A stretch of DNA of 64,000 bases from assembly GCA_028673005.1 (NCBI GenBank), contig CM054118.1, forward strand, positions 61,189,401-61,253,400, read 5' to 3'. The stretch is from Tanypteryx hageni. Its lineage: Eukaryota > Arthropoda > Insecta > Odonata > Petaluridae. Shown here piece by piece: positions 1 through 11,338 of this stretch. Every line of letters starts with the position of its first letter. Within the stretch, counting starts at the first letter, position 1. The notes below the pieces were generated by a model, which was given only the letters and a program-made list of their open reading frames with translations, ran no database searches and was not told where the DNA came from. The translations under genes and the position numbers were made by a program.

Positions 1-688
1 ATGCTGCAAAACTTGGAATATTTCCGCGAAACTGTCCTTGAGATTGTTAATCATGATTTTGATGTCTAGTTGTTCTACGTTTAAGTTTTCTGGGGATTTT
101 TTTGTACGGCCGTTCCCACGCTTTCGCTCGCACTCATTTCCACTCCTCGAGTACCGTGAAATTGAGTAATTTTCTTATCTCGGTGAGGTGCATTGAAATT
201 TCACTCTTGGAAGTTCGGAGGGGAAGAAGCATTGCCTTTCCTATGATACTTGAAGATCGGCCGTATCGAATTTCGTCGCTAACCATTTTGCTGAGAAAGA
301 AAAGGATAATTATTTCGACGCAGGTGGGCGATCGAGTTTCTTCGTGCGAAATTGACATTTTTTAAAAAATCCTAATTAAGCCCCGCCGAGAAAAATGATA
401 GGACAGACAATTTGAGTTTAGTCCCCTCTAGCCTCTAACCAGGCAAACGAAAAAAAACATATTTCGTAGGATGACGACTGTGGCTCGACAAATAACATTG
501 CTGGGCATTTTTATTGGACGAGAGCCTCCTTCGGAACGCTTATATTTTGGTAGCAAATTAATACTACGTTGCTATACGAAGCGAGTCACCGTGTGTCTGT
601 TCAAAGATTCAATGAGACGCATATTGACGCCTAAAAAGCCGCACGTGGTTGGTTTAAATCGTTACGAACAAAATATTTTCTAACCCTA
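1..688. other. Stretch with no recognisable gene
   Basis: The short open frames here on both strands have no family motifs, low-complexity composition and no splice context, so I regard them as chance. No repeat boundary is visible before the Tigger-like element that starts at 691. Confidence 0.4.
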
Positions 689-690
689 TA

Positions 691-1334
691 CAGTGCAGCT
701 TCTATAATCCGAACCCCGGTAATCCGAACTCCCAGTAATCCGAATTTATTCTCAGCATCAGGTGTAAAGTGTCGGTAAATAGAAGCGAGCGTCGGAAAGT
801 GAAATTTGAAATTTTATTTTGTAACAAAGTCGGGCACAGATGTCCACTACTAACACCTCTTACGGATGAATAGATGTTTCTTTGAAACATTGTTTAAAAG
901 GAATGAGCCGACCGTGCAGATGTTGCTCATTCCTACTGCCGCGGCCCAGTGTGGAGTACAATTTTCCCGTCCATCAATGCGGATCTCTCACAGCCATTTT
1001 AGTGAACTGTAAGTACATTAATTTTCCTAGTTATTTTCATGAATATCGATACACTACTACACTACTGATATACTACTATTACATAATCAACTGCGTGAGC
1101 AGGCATATAAGAACTTAATGAAAGGAATAAAACAAAAAAGATGGATGACTATTTACTTTAACAAGATGCAATCATGCACATATGTATATATAAATTTTCA
1201 GTTTTTACTGTGGAAATATACCTATTTTGCATTATAATAAATATTTCTTTCTTAAAAACGTGCTCATTTACTTAGAATCCAGTAATCCGAATACGCCCTT
1301 GCGTTAATTGGTTCGGATTATAGAGGTGGCACTG
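691..1334. mobile_element. pogo/Tigger-like non-autonomous element (MITE)
   Basis: The ends are inverted repeats. The left end reads CAGTGCAGCTTCTATAATCC and the reverse complement of the right end reads CAGTGCCACCTCTATAATCC. Both are flanked by TA (689-690 and 1335-1336), the usual Tc1/mariner/pogo target duplication. The left end carries two further copies of the subterminal word GTAATCCGAA and the right end one more. No transposase remains are seen inside, so this is an internally deleted derivative moved in trans. Confidence 0.8.
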
Positions 1335-1576
1335 TATTACTATTATCAAGGCATGGACTCTCACAAAACTAAAGTGCACGCACTGTAAACCTGTGTTTCT
1401 CAACGTTTTTGACAACACAGTCAACCTGTACTTCAAGAAATTTCCTACGGATCTTCCAGTGCCGTAATTAGGAAATTTGCCGGCACCAAACTTTCTCTTT
1501 CTTGTTATATAGTGAGTTTAAAAAAATTGGATCAATAACTACAGTCTAGCCTCCGTGAGCGCATGTTACTTTAAAG

Positions 1577-1893
1577 AAGGGGTCGGCAACCTACGGCCCG
1601 CGGGCCACGTGCGGCCCTCGAGAACGCTTTATGCGGCCCGCAAAGCTGTAATGAAAAAGTGATCAGGAAAATTTTTCATGGGCAATTTTATATTTTTTTG
1701 AGTAACATTATGGCCTCATAGCCTTTTCTGGTGAAGTTTTAACGCTAGTAAATTATGTAGACTTGATTTCGTTCGTATTAAATCACAGAATCTCTAGAAA
1801 ACTTCTGATTTATTCGCTCATCCGGCCCGTCGAGGCTTTCTTGACACCCAATGCGGCCCTCCGAAACATTCACAACTGCAAATGTGGCCCGCC
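1577..1893 (+). repeat. First internal direct copy of hAT-type GGTCGGCAAC...GGCCCGCGGGCC repeat
   Basis: It begins GGGGTCGGCAACCTACGGCC and runs to a run of TGCGGCCCTCCGAAACATTC followed by ACAACTGC. The second copy at 2474 keeps the same order of landmarks: GGCAAC, the GC palindrome, CTTTTCTGG, CTAGYAAATTA, CATCCGGCCC, TGCGGCCCTCCGAA. The opening word resembles hAT termini (CAGGGGTCGGCAA type) known from many animals, so it may be a separate hAT insertion rather than part of the outer element. Confidence 0.6.
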
Positions 1894-2473
1894 GTGCAGA
1901 AAAAGTTCAACGAAAGCGACAAGATAAAATAATCTGCTCAATCCACTACTGAGTTGTCTGTTAAGAAATTAACGCGTTCACGAAATAGTTTACTGTAAAA
2001 AATGGAAAAATTATTAGTGCATTGGATTGATGATCAAACCCAGAGTCACATACCGATTAGTCAGTCGATTATAATGCGCATAGAAAAGAACATCTACGAC
2101 AATTTGAGAGAACAGGAAAGCGAGGGATTCGGGTTGGTTCTACAAGTTTAAGAGCCTCTGCAATCTCCATAGCCTTCGCGTCACTGGAGAATCTTCGAGC
2201 GCTGGCATCCAGATTGCATGTTATTTAATGTTTTACGCATTCTTTAATTATTTAAGTAATTTCTTTAAAGTTTTTACAGTGGTACTTAAATTACGTTAAA
2301 CTATATTTGAATTTCGTAAAGCATTATAAAAATGTCTAATAGGTGACAATGGAGTTCGTCTTTACTTTTTTGGAACATATCCCTATAGCTATAGCTACCT
2401 TACATTATATATAATGTTCGTTTGACCCAATTTCGAATAACGCAACGTCCTTCAGGAACGCATTATTTACTGC

Positions 2474-2773
2474 AGGGGCTGGCAACATACGCCCCGCGGG
2501 CCGCATGCGGCTCTCGATAGCTGTTCATGCGGCCCGCGAAACGATGATGAAAATGTGGTCGGTATAACTTAACAAACGCAATTTCATATGTTTCAGTAAA
2601 ATTGTAGTCTCAAAACCTTTTCTGGCGAATTCTTAACGCTAGCAAATTACTTAGGCTCGATTTGCACCAATATAAGGCCATAGAAGGTAACTTCTGAGAT
2701 AAACGGTCATCCGGCCCACCGAAACTCTTCTGACTTCCAATGCGGCCCTCCGAAGCATTGACAACTACGAATG
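2474..2773 (+). repeat. Second internal direct copy of the hAT-type GGCCCGCGGGCC repeat
   Basis: This is a diverged direct repeat of 1577-1893 in the same orientation, with the same order of landmark words. It begins CAGGGGCTGGCAACATACG and ends CCGAAGCATTGACAACTACG. The pair implies either two insertions of one family or an internal duplication. Confidence 0.6.
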
Positions 2774-2864
2774 GAAATCCCTTCGGGGTCCACCGGTTGA
2801 GAAACGCAGCTCTAAACGATGCGTTCGTAGTAGTATTAGATAGTACTGACTACACCGTGAATGA

Positions 2865-3537
2865 TATGTATGTTACGGTAAAGGTACGTAATCGGGAAAT
2901 ATGTGCATTTACCGGTAAATGTGCACATTTACCACCAAGCTCGGTAAATGTAAGTTAGTAAGTTTCCAGAAATACGTATTATCCGTACATTTCCCGGTAA
3001 ATGTGCACTTTTACCGATGTGCCTTGGTAAATGTGGAAATAAGTAAGAATGAGAAATGCTAAACTTTAATAATTACGTTAATTTATAACAAAAATCATCG
3101 AGGGTTCGGCTCCATTGGTATTTATTAAGATGAACGCTTCCCAAACCGAGGGGGAAACACAGTGAACGCGAGGAGGAACCAAAATCACTTCGACTAACTT
3201 ACCCAACCCGGTGGGGCCGAGTATAATATGCCTTCATGTTCAAATTTAGTTTAGTTAGTTGTGCACATTTACCAGGAAATTTACACATTTACCGGACAAC
3301 GCACATTTACCGTACTTCTAAACTGCAACAGATGTTCGCGACGCCACCATGTTGTGGCCTTTGTTGCGACGTTTATTCACATTTATCAGTGTCTCTAAGT
3401 AAATGTGTACATTTTCCCAATCCTATCGGTAAAGGTATGTTATACTTACATTTACCGAACTTGGTGGTAAATGTGCACATTAACCGGGAAATGTACACAT
3501 TTACCGGACTACGCACATTTACCGTGACATGTACATA
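2865..3537. repeat. Foldback repeat rich in ACATTTACCGG / CGGTAAATGT words
   Basis: The outer arms (about 2865-2955 and 3443-3537) are long inverted repeats. Both carry, in inverted order, the word CGGTAAATGTGCACATTTACC or a close variant and ACCACCAAGYTCGGTAAATGT. A second, inner inverted set lies near 2985-3045 and 3258-3312. The region is effectively a cluster of many inverted copies of a short palindromic word. There is no ORF. It is probably a foldback MITE with a nested duplicate; no target duplication was identified. Confidence 0.65.
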
Positions 3538-3539
3538 CG

Positions 3540-4545
3540 AATCGCTTTTTACGGAGAAATCCAAATTTGAACGTTATCAAAACCTTCCATGGAAGACCGC
3601 GTATTTCATTTCGCCTCTCGGATATTCTGGAATCAAGAGAGCGTCTCTTCTTTCCTGGCCGGCATACATTTCGTCATCACGCTCTTCCCTACCTCGAACA
3701 TCATCTCCCATCACGAGATTACAGTCACCCGTGCTGTTTTCTCTCATCTGTTCAGCCTCCTCCTCGCGAATAATTTCTCCTTCTCTTTATTGCATGTATG
3801 TATGCATTTACGTTCCTCGCCTGTCCCGATCCGTTTGATCGATCTCCGAAAGGGTAGTTTAATTATAGAAGATCTCTCCCAAGCATCTTCTCTCACTTCC
3901 CATGCATTGAACCACTTTCTATCTTTTCTTTCAGGTTGTCACAAGAATGCGCTTATTAGGCATAAATTTATAATTTTATTTTATTTATTTTTCCTGTATC
4001 ATAATGACGATGTAATCTCCCAGGCATACCTTACCCTACAATCCCTGTTCCCCTCTCATCCCCCTCCCTCATATGGATATAAATGTATGTACATATGTTT
4101 GTATTTATGAATGTTTTTTTTTCTCTGTTTCTCATATTATTGATTTTTTTTTCTTTTCCTTCCCCTGAACTATTTAGGAATTTTCGCGGTTTTTTACACC
4201 TCTCTTCTCTTCGTAGGTGTTTTCCGCAGTGGGAATTTTTCTGTGTTAAAACATAACCGATACACAGTTTTTTATGACCCACAAAACTAACATTCTTTGG
4301 TAATGCTCTGTTGCCTACTAACAAATATATTAACTTGTAATTAATTTGTATTTTGTTAAAATCTGTATGTATTTAATTCCTCTTATTTTGTAAATATTGT
4401 AATTACTTATATGACGAAAGGGTTAAATGTAAGAAGGGACTACATAGTCTCAATTTCGCCCTAATAAAGTCGTTTGTCTGTCTGTCTCTCCCTTCCCGTT
4501 GCCTCCCTTGGCCAAATCAATCTTTTTCACATTCTTGACGTTCCC
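3540..4545. other. Stretch with no recognisable gene
   Basis: It is pyrimidine-rich and AT-rich. Open frames on both strands (the longest about 170 codons) have skewed composition (Ser, Leu, Phe, His) and no motif. I see no element boundaries. Confidence 0.4.
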
Positions 4546-4549
4546 TAAC

Positions 4550-5335
4550 GTGTTACTTATTCGCCGAGTGGGGAGCCACGTATACTTAGCACTCGCTAAA
4601 TATCTACTAGTGTGGGTGGAACAACGAGTACCGATGTTCGTCACTCGGCGAACCACGATTATTTCCCGTCGAGAGTCGGTAAAAGAGCACGAATATTCGG
4701 CAAGCCGCGATATTTTTAACCCCCCCACACATTCGTTATTCGCCGATTGACGAATGTCTCTCAGCATCGATGCCAGGTCGTGGAAATTTTCTCTATATGA
4801 GGGAAATTTCATGCGGTTCTGGCAGCATTGCGCCTTCCGAACCGGTGCTCAGTGCTGTTAGTCAGTCGTTAAGTGTACGAATGAGAAGGAGAGACTAACT
4901 ATGTGAAAAATTCCATTTTATTCAGGAAAAACCAAAAGCGACCGGTTTCAACTATGACCTAGTCGTCATCAGAAATTGGAATTTTTATATAGATATTCTC
5001 TCCTCATTTATTGCGGACTTCCACAAAGAAAAGGTTCATTCATCGATTTTATCGTAGAGTGTGTCTTCTTGCTCTAAGTTTCTTCTTTTCCATCTTCATT
5101 TTCATGACAACAAAAGCGGTACTTGCAGCGGCAACAGGGTCTTTACCGTCAAAATCCATCGGCAAAATTTCAGTACCACAAATATTTACATCTTTTCCCG
5201 CGAATGAATACGAATATTCTGGACTCGGAGATGGACGATTAGTGTGGAGGCAGCTGCAAATAGCGAGGAAAATATTTACTCGTCACACGGCGAGTGTTCA
5301 CGATTGTTCGGCACTCAGCGAATAACAATTGTGTG
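4550..5335. repeat. Possible MITE with subterminal inverted repeats
   Basis: The left region has TTACTTATTCGCCGAGTG followed by CTCGCTAAATAT. The reverse complement of the right region (about 5270-5335) has TTGTTATTCGCTGAGTGCC and later CTCGCTATTTG. The similarity is diverged, the ends are not sharp and no clear target duplication was found. The hammerhead-like motif at 4906-4986 lies inside. Confidence 0.35.
4906..4986 (-). ncRNA. Hammerhead-like ribozyme motif
   Basis: Read on the minus strand, the core CTGATGA (4972-4966) is followed by one unpaired C, helix II GACU/AGUU (4964-4961 and 4953-4950), then GAAA (4949-4946). Helix III is the short palindrome ACCGGU (4946-4941) and the predicted cleavage follows C at 4940. 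The outer part of helix I is a perfect 10 bp pairing of AAAAATTCCA (4986-4977, minus strand) with TGGAATTTTT (4915-4906). This is the type I layout known in Penelope-like and related elements. The extra base before helix II departs from the textbook core, so activity is unproven. No flanking Penelope ORF is recognised here. Confidence 0.55.
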
Positions 5336-5744
5336 GAGCCGGCTTAATACGGAGTCCTCCGTCCCGATTCGATTATTCAATAACAATCCGTAAAAATAAC
5401 AAATAGTATATTGGCAATAAAATTATTTCGGCTCCATCTTTTCTAAAATTTAATCTCATAATTCGCTAAATTAGAAATCAAATATAATTTCATCTGGAAA
5501 TCAGGCTTCATATTCTGTTAACGGCTGCAATCTCAATAAGCTATTATAGTACTTATGTCATATGTATTAACCAGGTCAGGAACAGCTCTTAACGGTCACA
5601 TTAAAATGAGCGAAACGACGATGACAAAACGAACGCATAAGAACTTAGTGCAGTGGTGCGCAAACATTTCATTCTGCAAACCCCTTTTCATCACCGAAAT
5701 CGGCATCACTGGCGTTTTAGCATACGTAAGAGAATAAAAGTTAC

Positions 5745-7300
5745 ATCTACATATTACCCTGCAAGTCACCTTGACCTTGGATGGCAGGGGATGCCGCTCA
5801 CCAAGATCCTAACTAATTATCATTCACTGTTATCTATTGTGGTCACGTATTGTCCTAGGGAAAAAGGACTCCTTATACCTCTCTGTCCTACTATCTATTT
5901 CCGAATCTTGTTTTCATTATCCCTCCGTCCGATATACGTTGGTTGTCGAATAATATCCTTCATTTCATTTACGAATATCTCCGACCTATATTTATCTAGA
6001 AGTTTAAGTCTCGCCTCTAATCTACGATCTTTCAACGATGGCCAATTCAACTCTTCAATGAGTAACGTAATGCTCTGTTTTTTATCGTAATTCTTTTTCA
6101 CGAATCTAGCTTCTCGCCGCTTTATTTTTTCTAATTCCTTTGTGAGTCCCCTCTGATATGGATCCCAAACCGCTGCTGCGTATTCCATTTGAGGTCTAAC
6201 CAAGGATAAATAACAGGATTCTCTCACCTTTTCCGTGCTTTTCCTGACTATTCTACGCACAAAATCCAACTTCTTATTTGCCGCACCTATCACTCGTCTT
6301 ATGTGGGTGTCCCAAGACAGGTCACGATTCAAGGTTACCCCGAGGTATTTCACGGATTCCGAAACAGGAATGCTCTCACCATCTATCGAGTAGGTAAATA
6401 CGGACGATAGGCTTCTAGATTTCCAAAAGTTTAGAACATTACTCTTTTTCTGATTGATTTCTATCTGCCATTCCTTGCACCAAACAGATAACGCATCCAG
6501 ATCATCCTGATGGTGACGATGGTCGCTAGGACCATTAATTTCTTTATAGACTACGGTTTCGTCCGCAAAAAGCCTAATATTACTTTTCACAACTGAACTG
6601 ATGTCGTTTATATAAAGCATAGGTCCGATCACAATACCCTGCGGCACTCCAGAAACTACATCTGCCACACTCGAGGACTTACCATCGATGACTACTTTTC
6701 GTTTTCTATTCCAAAGGAAAGCGCGAACCCAGTTAATGAATTTAACATTAACGCCAAGATTTCCCAATTTTAATGACAACTTACGGTGGGGAACCTTGTC
6801 AAAAGCTTTTTTAAAATCAAGGAACACTGCATCGACCTGTTTATTATTTTCGCGGCATGATAAAACATAATTCACAAACAGACCAAATTGGGTGTCACAG
6901 GATCTCCCTTTTCTGAAGCCATGTTGACAGCTGATTAACAGCGATCTACTCTTGAGATAACGCATAGTGTTGCTAACAATAATGTGCTCCAAAATCTTAC
7001 ATGATTATGATGTTAGAGAAATCTGCCTATAATTTTCTGGGTTTTCTTTGTCACCTCCCTTATGAATGGGTGTGACGTGTGCTAGTCTCCAATCATCAGG
7101 AACCTCACAGAGGGTAAGAGATTTTTCGAATACTATCCGAAGGAGAGAAGCTATTTCTTCCATTAGTTCTTTTAATACACGCGCGGGAATTCCTTCTGGT
7201 CCTGGGTTTTTTTGGGCTATATCGCTCCCAGTTGCTTCGCTATTCCTGCCTCAGAGATTTTAATATCATCCATCCAAGTAAAGTTAATACAACAGTAAAC
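5745..7300 (-). pseudogene. Decayed CR1-like LINE, reverse transcriptase part
   Basis: On the minus strand a 366-codon open frame (6992-5895) covers most of a non-LTR reverse transcriptase. It has FLDFKKAFDKVPH, then SGVPQGIVIGP followed directly by MLYINDI (about three residues missing from the usual GPLLFLLYINDI), then LFADETVVY, where the second catalytic Asp of FADD is Glu. The thumb and C-terminal part follow, with YLGVTLNRDLSWDTHI and AAAVWDPYQ. Upstream sequence (7290-6993) continues the protein in other frames, with GIPARVLKEL, WRLAHVTPIHKGGDKENP and YRQISLTS, so frameshifts and stops break it. The 3' end has a degraded (TGTAGA)n-like tail near 5740-5760. The FADE change, deletion and breaks mark it as dead. 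Confidence 0.85.
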
Positions 7301-7799
7301 GTTATTACCATAAGTATAAAGCATATTTGATTCAGAATCATCCTTATCTATCGCACGAGATAATGAGATCCGCGCGTAGGGTTTTTTAAAAGTTGTGGAT
7401 CTTCGTTATAAATTTCTCTAAATATTGGGATGGAAATTACGTAAATTTAGAATTCTCCGAATAAAATAAGTTAAATAGCCATTACGCCTGGCAAAGCCAA
7501 GTTAACTCCTTTGGATTCACGTATCACCTTTAAAAAATAAACAACAATTAGCGTCCCCCTTCAAATAACTTTAGGCGATCTTTACTAGCGAAGCGATAGT
7601 AGCGAAACGCCTAACGGGGAACGATTCGTCCTCCCGTCCGTCTGTCTATCTGTCGTAACTTTCATCTCCTGAAGCGCTGGACGGTATATAATTAAGTACG
7701 AGTGGTTCTTATAAAAATGCATCGCCAAATTATGATTTTGAACTGCATCTCACAGCAGTCCTAACCATATCCCCTTTAAATGTCCCGCCCCTTCTCAAT

Positions 7800-8050
7800 C
7801 CACAGCAACACCCCTCCCCCTCTATCTCTCTCCATCCCTCTCTCTCTTCATTCCCCACCTCTCACATCCTTCTCCCACCCTCCCTCCTATCTCACTCTCT
7901 CCCTACTTCCTCCTTTTCTTCACTCACACACTCCGAGTTAATCTTTATCTTCACTGTATCTGCAATTTGTATGCACTTCCCTTTCCCTCCCTACCTCCCT
8001 CTCTCTCCATCTCCCCCCTCGCTCTCTCTCCTCCCTTTCCAAACCCTCTT
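7800..8050 (+). repeat. Polypyrimidine (C/T-rich) tract
   Basis: About 250 bases are almost entirely C and T on the plus strand, in irregular CTCTCT, CCCTCC and TTCC words. Similar tracts occur near 27720-27930 and 44550-44760. Open frames across it are artefacts of base composition. Confidence 0.8.
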
Positions 8051-8465
8051 GGGACCACTCTATATCTCCAGTGTGAAGAATCCGAATGATTATCCTCTTT
8101 CATTTTTTCCCCCTCTCTTTCCATTCCTTCTTTTCTCATCAGGTACACCATTCGAAAGGCAGGTGTGAGAGAAAAAATAAAATAATGTCCGATTCATAAG
8201 AGTATTTCCAGCTTAGCAACGTGCGCCCACCGCCCACGCGATTTTATTGCCACTAAGGACATTCTTTTAATGAGGAAATGATAACATTTGAGTTCACGGT
8301 CGTGATGATACGTTTATCGAACTTGAAAAACATTTGACCTCAGAAGCAGTAAATCTGTAATTGTTAAATCTTAAAATAATGACATAAAATAAGTTATGCC
8401 ATACAGGTCATGGGTAAGGAAAACCGACTAGCATGTTTATCGAAAATTCTCGAATTATCGAATTG

Positions 8466-8473
8466 TATAAATA
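8466..8473 (+). promoter_or_regulatory. TATA-box candidate upstream of the Neuralized-domain pseudogene
   Basis: TATAAATA lies 78 bases upstream of the ATG at 8551. A TCATTT word at 8488 could be a weak initiator, but the spacing is short. The upstream region from about 8375 is also shared with the second copy near 40055, which shows that promoter sequence was part of the duplicated unit. Functional status is unknown. Confidence 0.4.
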
Positions 8474-8550
8474 CCACTCGCTCGAATCATTTTGAATCTT
8501 CGCTTGAGAGGAAGGGCACGCCGTTCATTGCGAAATTTTCAGCGCCGAAT

Positions 8551-10273
8551 ATGGAGAAGTTGCATGTAATTTTAATAGCGTTTTTTTTTTTAATTCCAAT
8601 GCGCGGTGCGGGAATTGACGCCAGATCCGGTATGTGGCACCGATCCAAGCACCAGCCGAGAGATTAAACTCGCTGCGAACAGCAGGCGGAACCAAGCGGC
8701 CGACTGGGTGGACACGTTCACCACCCGAGCGGAATGCAGCGATCCATCGAACAGCTTGGATCTGGACGTAACGCATTAAGTGATCGAGTGTGAAGGAAAG
8801 CGGGTGATCTACATCCAAGGGGTGTCGAAAGGTAGTCTCTTAGCCCATTACGAAACACAGCGGCTTTATAGATTAAGTACCAGACGTTAAAAATGCATAA
8901 AAATCTGATATTTATTCATTGACGATTTGGAAAACGTATAGAGAAACTTATCGAAAAAATTACTCGAACGTATTACCGCCACTATCCAATTCTTTTTTCT
9001 GCCCTTCTACGGTGAAAAAGGGAGGACGTTAGATCCATTGACCTTTCATCCAAGATGCGGAAAAAATGTTGCAATCCTGTCCAATGGACGCACAGTACAA
9101 AAGATAAAGTGAGTTTTACAAAACGGCTAACCGAGCATTTCTTTCTCTAGCGCTCTAGGGCGTTAAAAATATAATTCTCGGCTTACGAAATATTGGCCTT
9201 CAATATTTAAGCTTTCATTCGTTACAGATTGGAAGATGAAACTTATTCAGTTGTTTTCACGAATCGATCGCTGAAGGATAACGAAATGTTCGAAGTTAGG
9301 ATGGACAAAAAGAACGAAGAACTCAGGTTGACAGTAAGCATCGGTATCATCACACGCACCCCTAACGGTATCGACATTTTGCCGGATATGCATAAATCGT
9401 GAGTATTTATTTATATTTAACCTTTAAACTAATAATATTTTTGTTTCCGCATGCCTATTCCAAATACAGTATTTTAAATGGTATTTTACACATTATGCAA
9501 TTTGCCTCTCCTTTATTATCCTAATCATGAAAATAACGATTTTTCAATGATTCAACTTTTTATATTAACAAACAGCCCTAAATGAAAGTAACAAGTAAAA
9601 TCTGTTAAGATTTGTGCATCTTATTTTATCATTAAGGTACTTATAACCGAAGATCATTATCGAAAAAAAGCATTTGAAATAAAAAATTTTAAATACGTTA
9701 TTTTTTAAATTTACTTTTCCATTAGACGAACTCGATAATCCTTTATTGAATTGAGGAAAACTTTGATCAATATCATAGATTTCTATAATGCCATAAATGA
9801 ATTTATACTCTTTTCATCAAAAAACACAATGATGTTTTTAATCCAGATGTATGATTTGGATTTTTATCTTGTTTCTGTGTAAATTTTAATATATATTTTT
9901 ACAGACCTTTTTGCTATGATGTATCGATTTCTATACAAATGGTACGGAAGAGATATCCAATATCTGCAGGTACGTTCTGCGTTTTCTTATATAGATGTGT
10001 CTGTATGCTATTTGGCAACTTAAGAGTAGTATAATATATGCGGTTCTCCCATAATTGAAAAAAACCATGATTGAATCGTCTTAATCATTTATTTGCTTTA
10101 ATGTTTAGGTTGGCGACAGATTGGGGGTTATGAGAAATCAATTCGGAACCCTTCTCTTTTTTGTCAATAGAGTCGATCAGGGACCTACTGCATCCGGCAT
10201 ACCTTCTCCAGTTTACGGAATATTCGAACTTCGAGGCACTGCATCCATGGCGACCATTGTCGATGCCTCATAA
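8551..10273 (+). pseudogene. Neuralized homology repeat (NHR) gene copy 1, multi-exon, decayed
   Basis: Exon A (8551-8831) opens with a signal-peptide-like MEKLHVILIAFFFLIPMRG. It then needs a frameshift to continue as CGTDPSTSREIKLAA and NQAADWVDTFTTRAECS, and has an in-frame TAA where copy 2 has a Lys codon; a GT donor follows. Exon B (about 8990-9110) encodes LTFHPRCGKNVAILSNGRTV, the start of an NHR domain, but its acceptor AG is missing. Exon C (9228-9398) encodes YSVVFTNRSLKDNEMFEVRM and SIGIITRTPNGIDILPDMHK. Exon D (9905-9969) is scrambled in frame. Exon E (10109-10273) encodes VGDRLGVMRNQFGTLLFFVN and VYGIFELRGTASMATIVDAS, then stop. NHR domains normally occur in cytosolic E3 ligases and scaffolds (Neuralized, NEURL4) and bind Delta or other partners. 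A signal peptide ahead of one would be unusual. Confidence 0.75.
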
Positions 10274-10399
10274 CAATGGTTTCAACAATCTCAGATAACT
10301 AATATTCCTTGAAGACTACATATAATTAATTTAAAATGTGATGTTAACGTGCATTCTATTACAGATGCGTGCTTAATGGTCCAATGTCGGAGATAAGTT

Positions 10400-11300
10400 T
10401 CAATGAATACTAGTAGAAGGTGCTTGCATACTGCAAGCATTTCATCTCACTTTGAAAAAACATTAATTTTTTAGACAGATATTTCAACATTACAAATATT
10501 CTATTAATTCTAAAGATTTCACCTCCGCAGCGATTTTCGATTTTCCCACATGTAAAAATAATAGTTTAAAACAATCCCCAAATGTTGCAATTTTAAACAT
10601 TTTACACTTTCTCCATTATGAGGTACTAATGCTACATATTTGAGCCAAATTTTAAAGTTGTAGCACTTCTAGAAGTAAAATAATATTTTTCTAATTGTTT
10701 AAAATTTAAACATTTTTAACGGTTGCCGCAATATATATATGGAGAGATTGAAATGTTTATTTGTGCAAATGCACTGTTCTGTAAATAATTTGAAAATTGC
10801 AGCTTCCTAGCTCATCCCGTAGAACCTAAAAAATTATTAAACTTTAATGTTCAAATGGGGTTAAAACAACCCCTAAAATTTACAATTTTAAAATTTTCGA
10901 TTTTTATAGTTGGTTATGAGAAAAGTTCTATAATCTTGCAAAATTTTAGCTTCCTAAACTTATTAGATTGGTCTACACACTGGATTGCGTTTTCCCATGC
11001 TAACTTATGGGAGATATTCCGGGGTCTCTGGAGTCGAACCCAAGACACTGTAAGCAAAAGTCACAATAATTCCTTATAGATATTGCAGCCATCTAGCAAC
11101 ACTGGAAATTTCATCTTTCTAGCTTACCGGCAAATGCCCATAATTAATTTCCAAAAATGGCGCAATGCTTTTCTTATGGGAAAAAACGCAATATTCGGAA
11201 TTTCTGGAGTCGAACTCATGTCACTTAGGTAAGAAGTCTCATTTTATCTGAAGGTTTCTCCAATATATCTACAAAAACTAAAACTTTCAGCTCTCTAGCT
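10400..11300 (+). repeat. Degenerate tandem repeats with TCTGGAGTCGAAC words
   Basis: Diverged blocks recur every 150-200 bases. Landmarks are GCTTCCTAGCTCATC-like words (10801, 10951, 11118, 11291) and a pair of blocks with TCTGGAGTCGAAC (near 11029 and 11201). Related words occur at 14839, 23871 and 55800. No gene is seen. This is probably an old dispersed element family partly duplicated in tandem. Confidence 0.45.
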
Positions 11301-11338
11301 TTTGTAGTTTGGGCTGGACATTAGTATCCTCCTATATG

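Larger units (their letters stand above)
1391..2809. mobile_element. hAT-like non-autonomous element with 8 bp target duplication
   Basis: The terminal inverted repeats are CTGTGTTTCTCAAC on the left and, reverse complemented from the right, CTGCGTTTCTCAAC. The flanking octamers are ctgtaaac (1383-1390) and ctctaaac (2810-2817), matching at 7 of 8 positions, as expected of an aged hAT target duplication. The interior has two direct, diverged copies of a GC-rich module full of GGCCCGCGGGCC-like words (see the entries at 1577 and 2474). No transposase frame is recognisable. Confidence 0.7.

Noticed and set aside
3236..4110. Frames of 200 and 173 codons near 3.2-4.1 kb
   Set aside because: They cross the foldback repeat and C/T-rich DNA, have no conserved motif and overlap each other in different frames.
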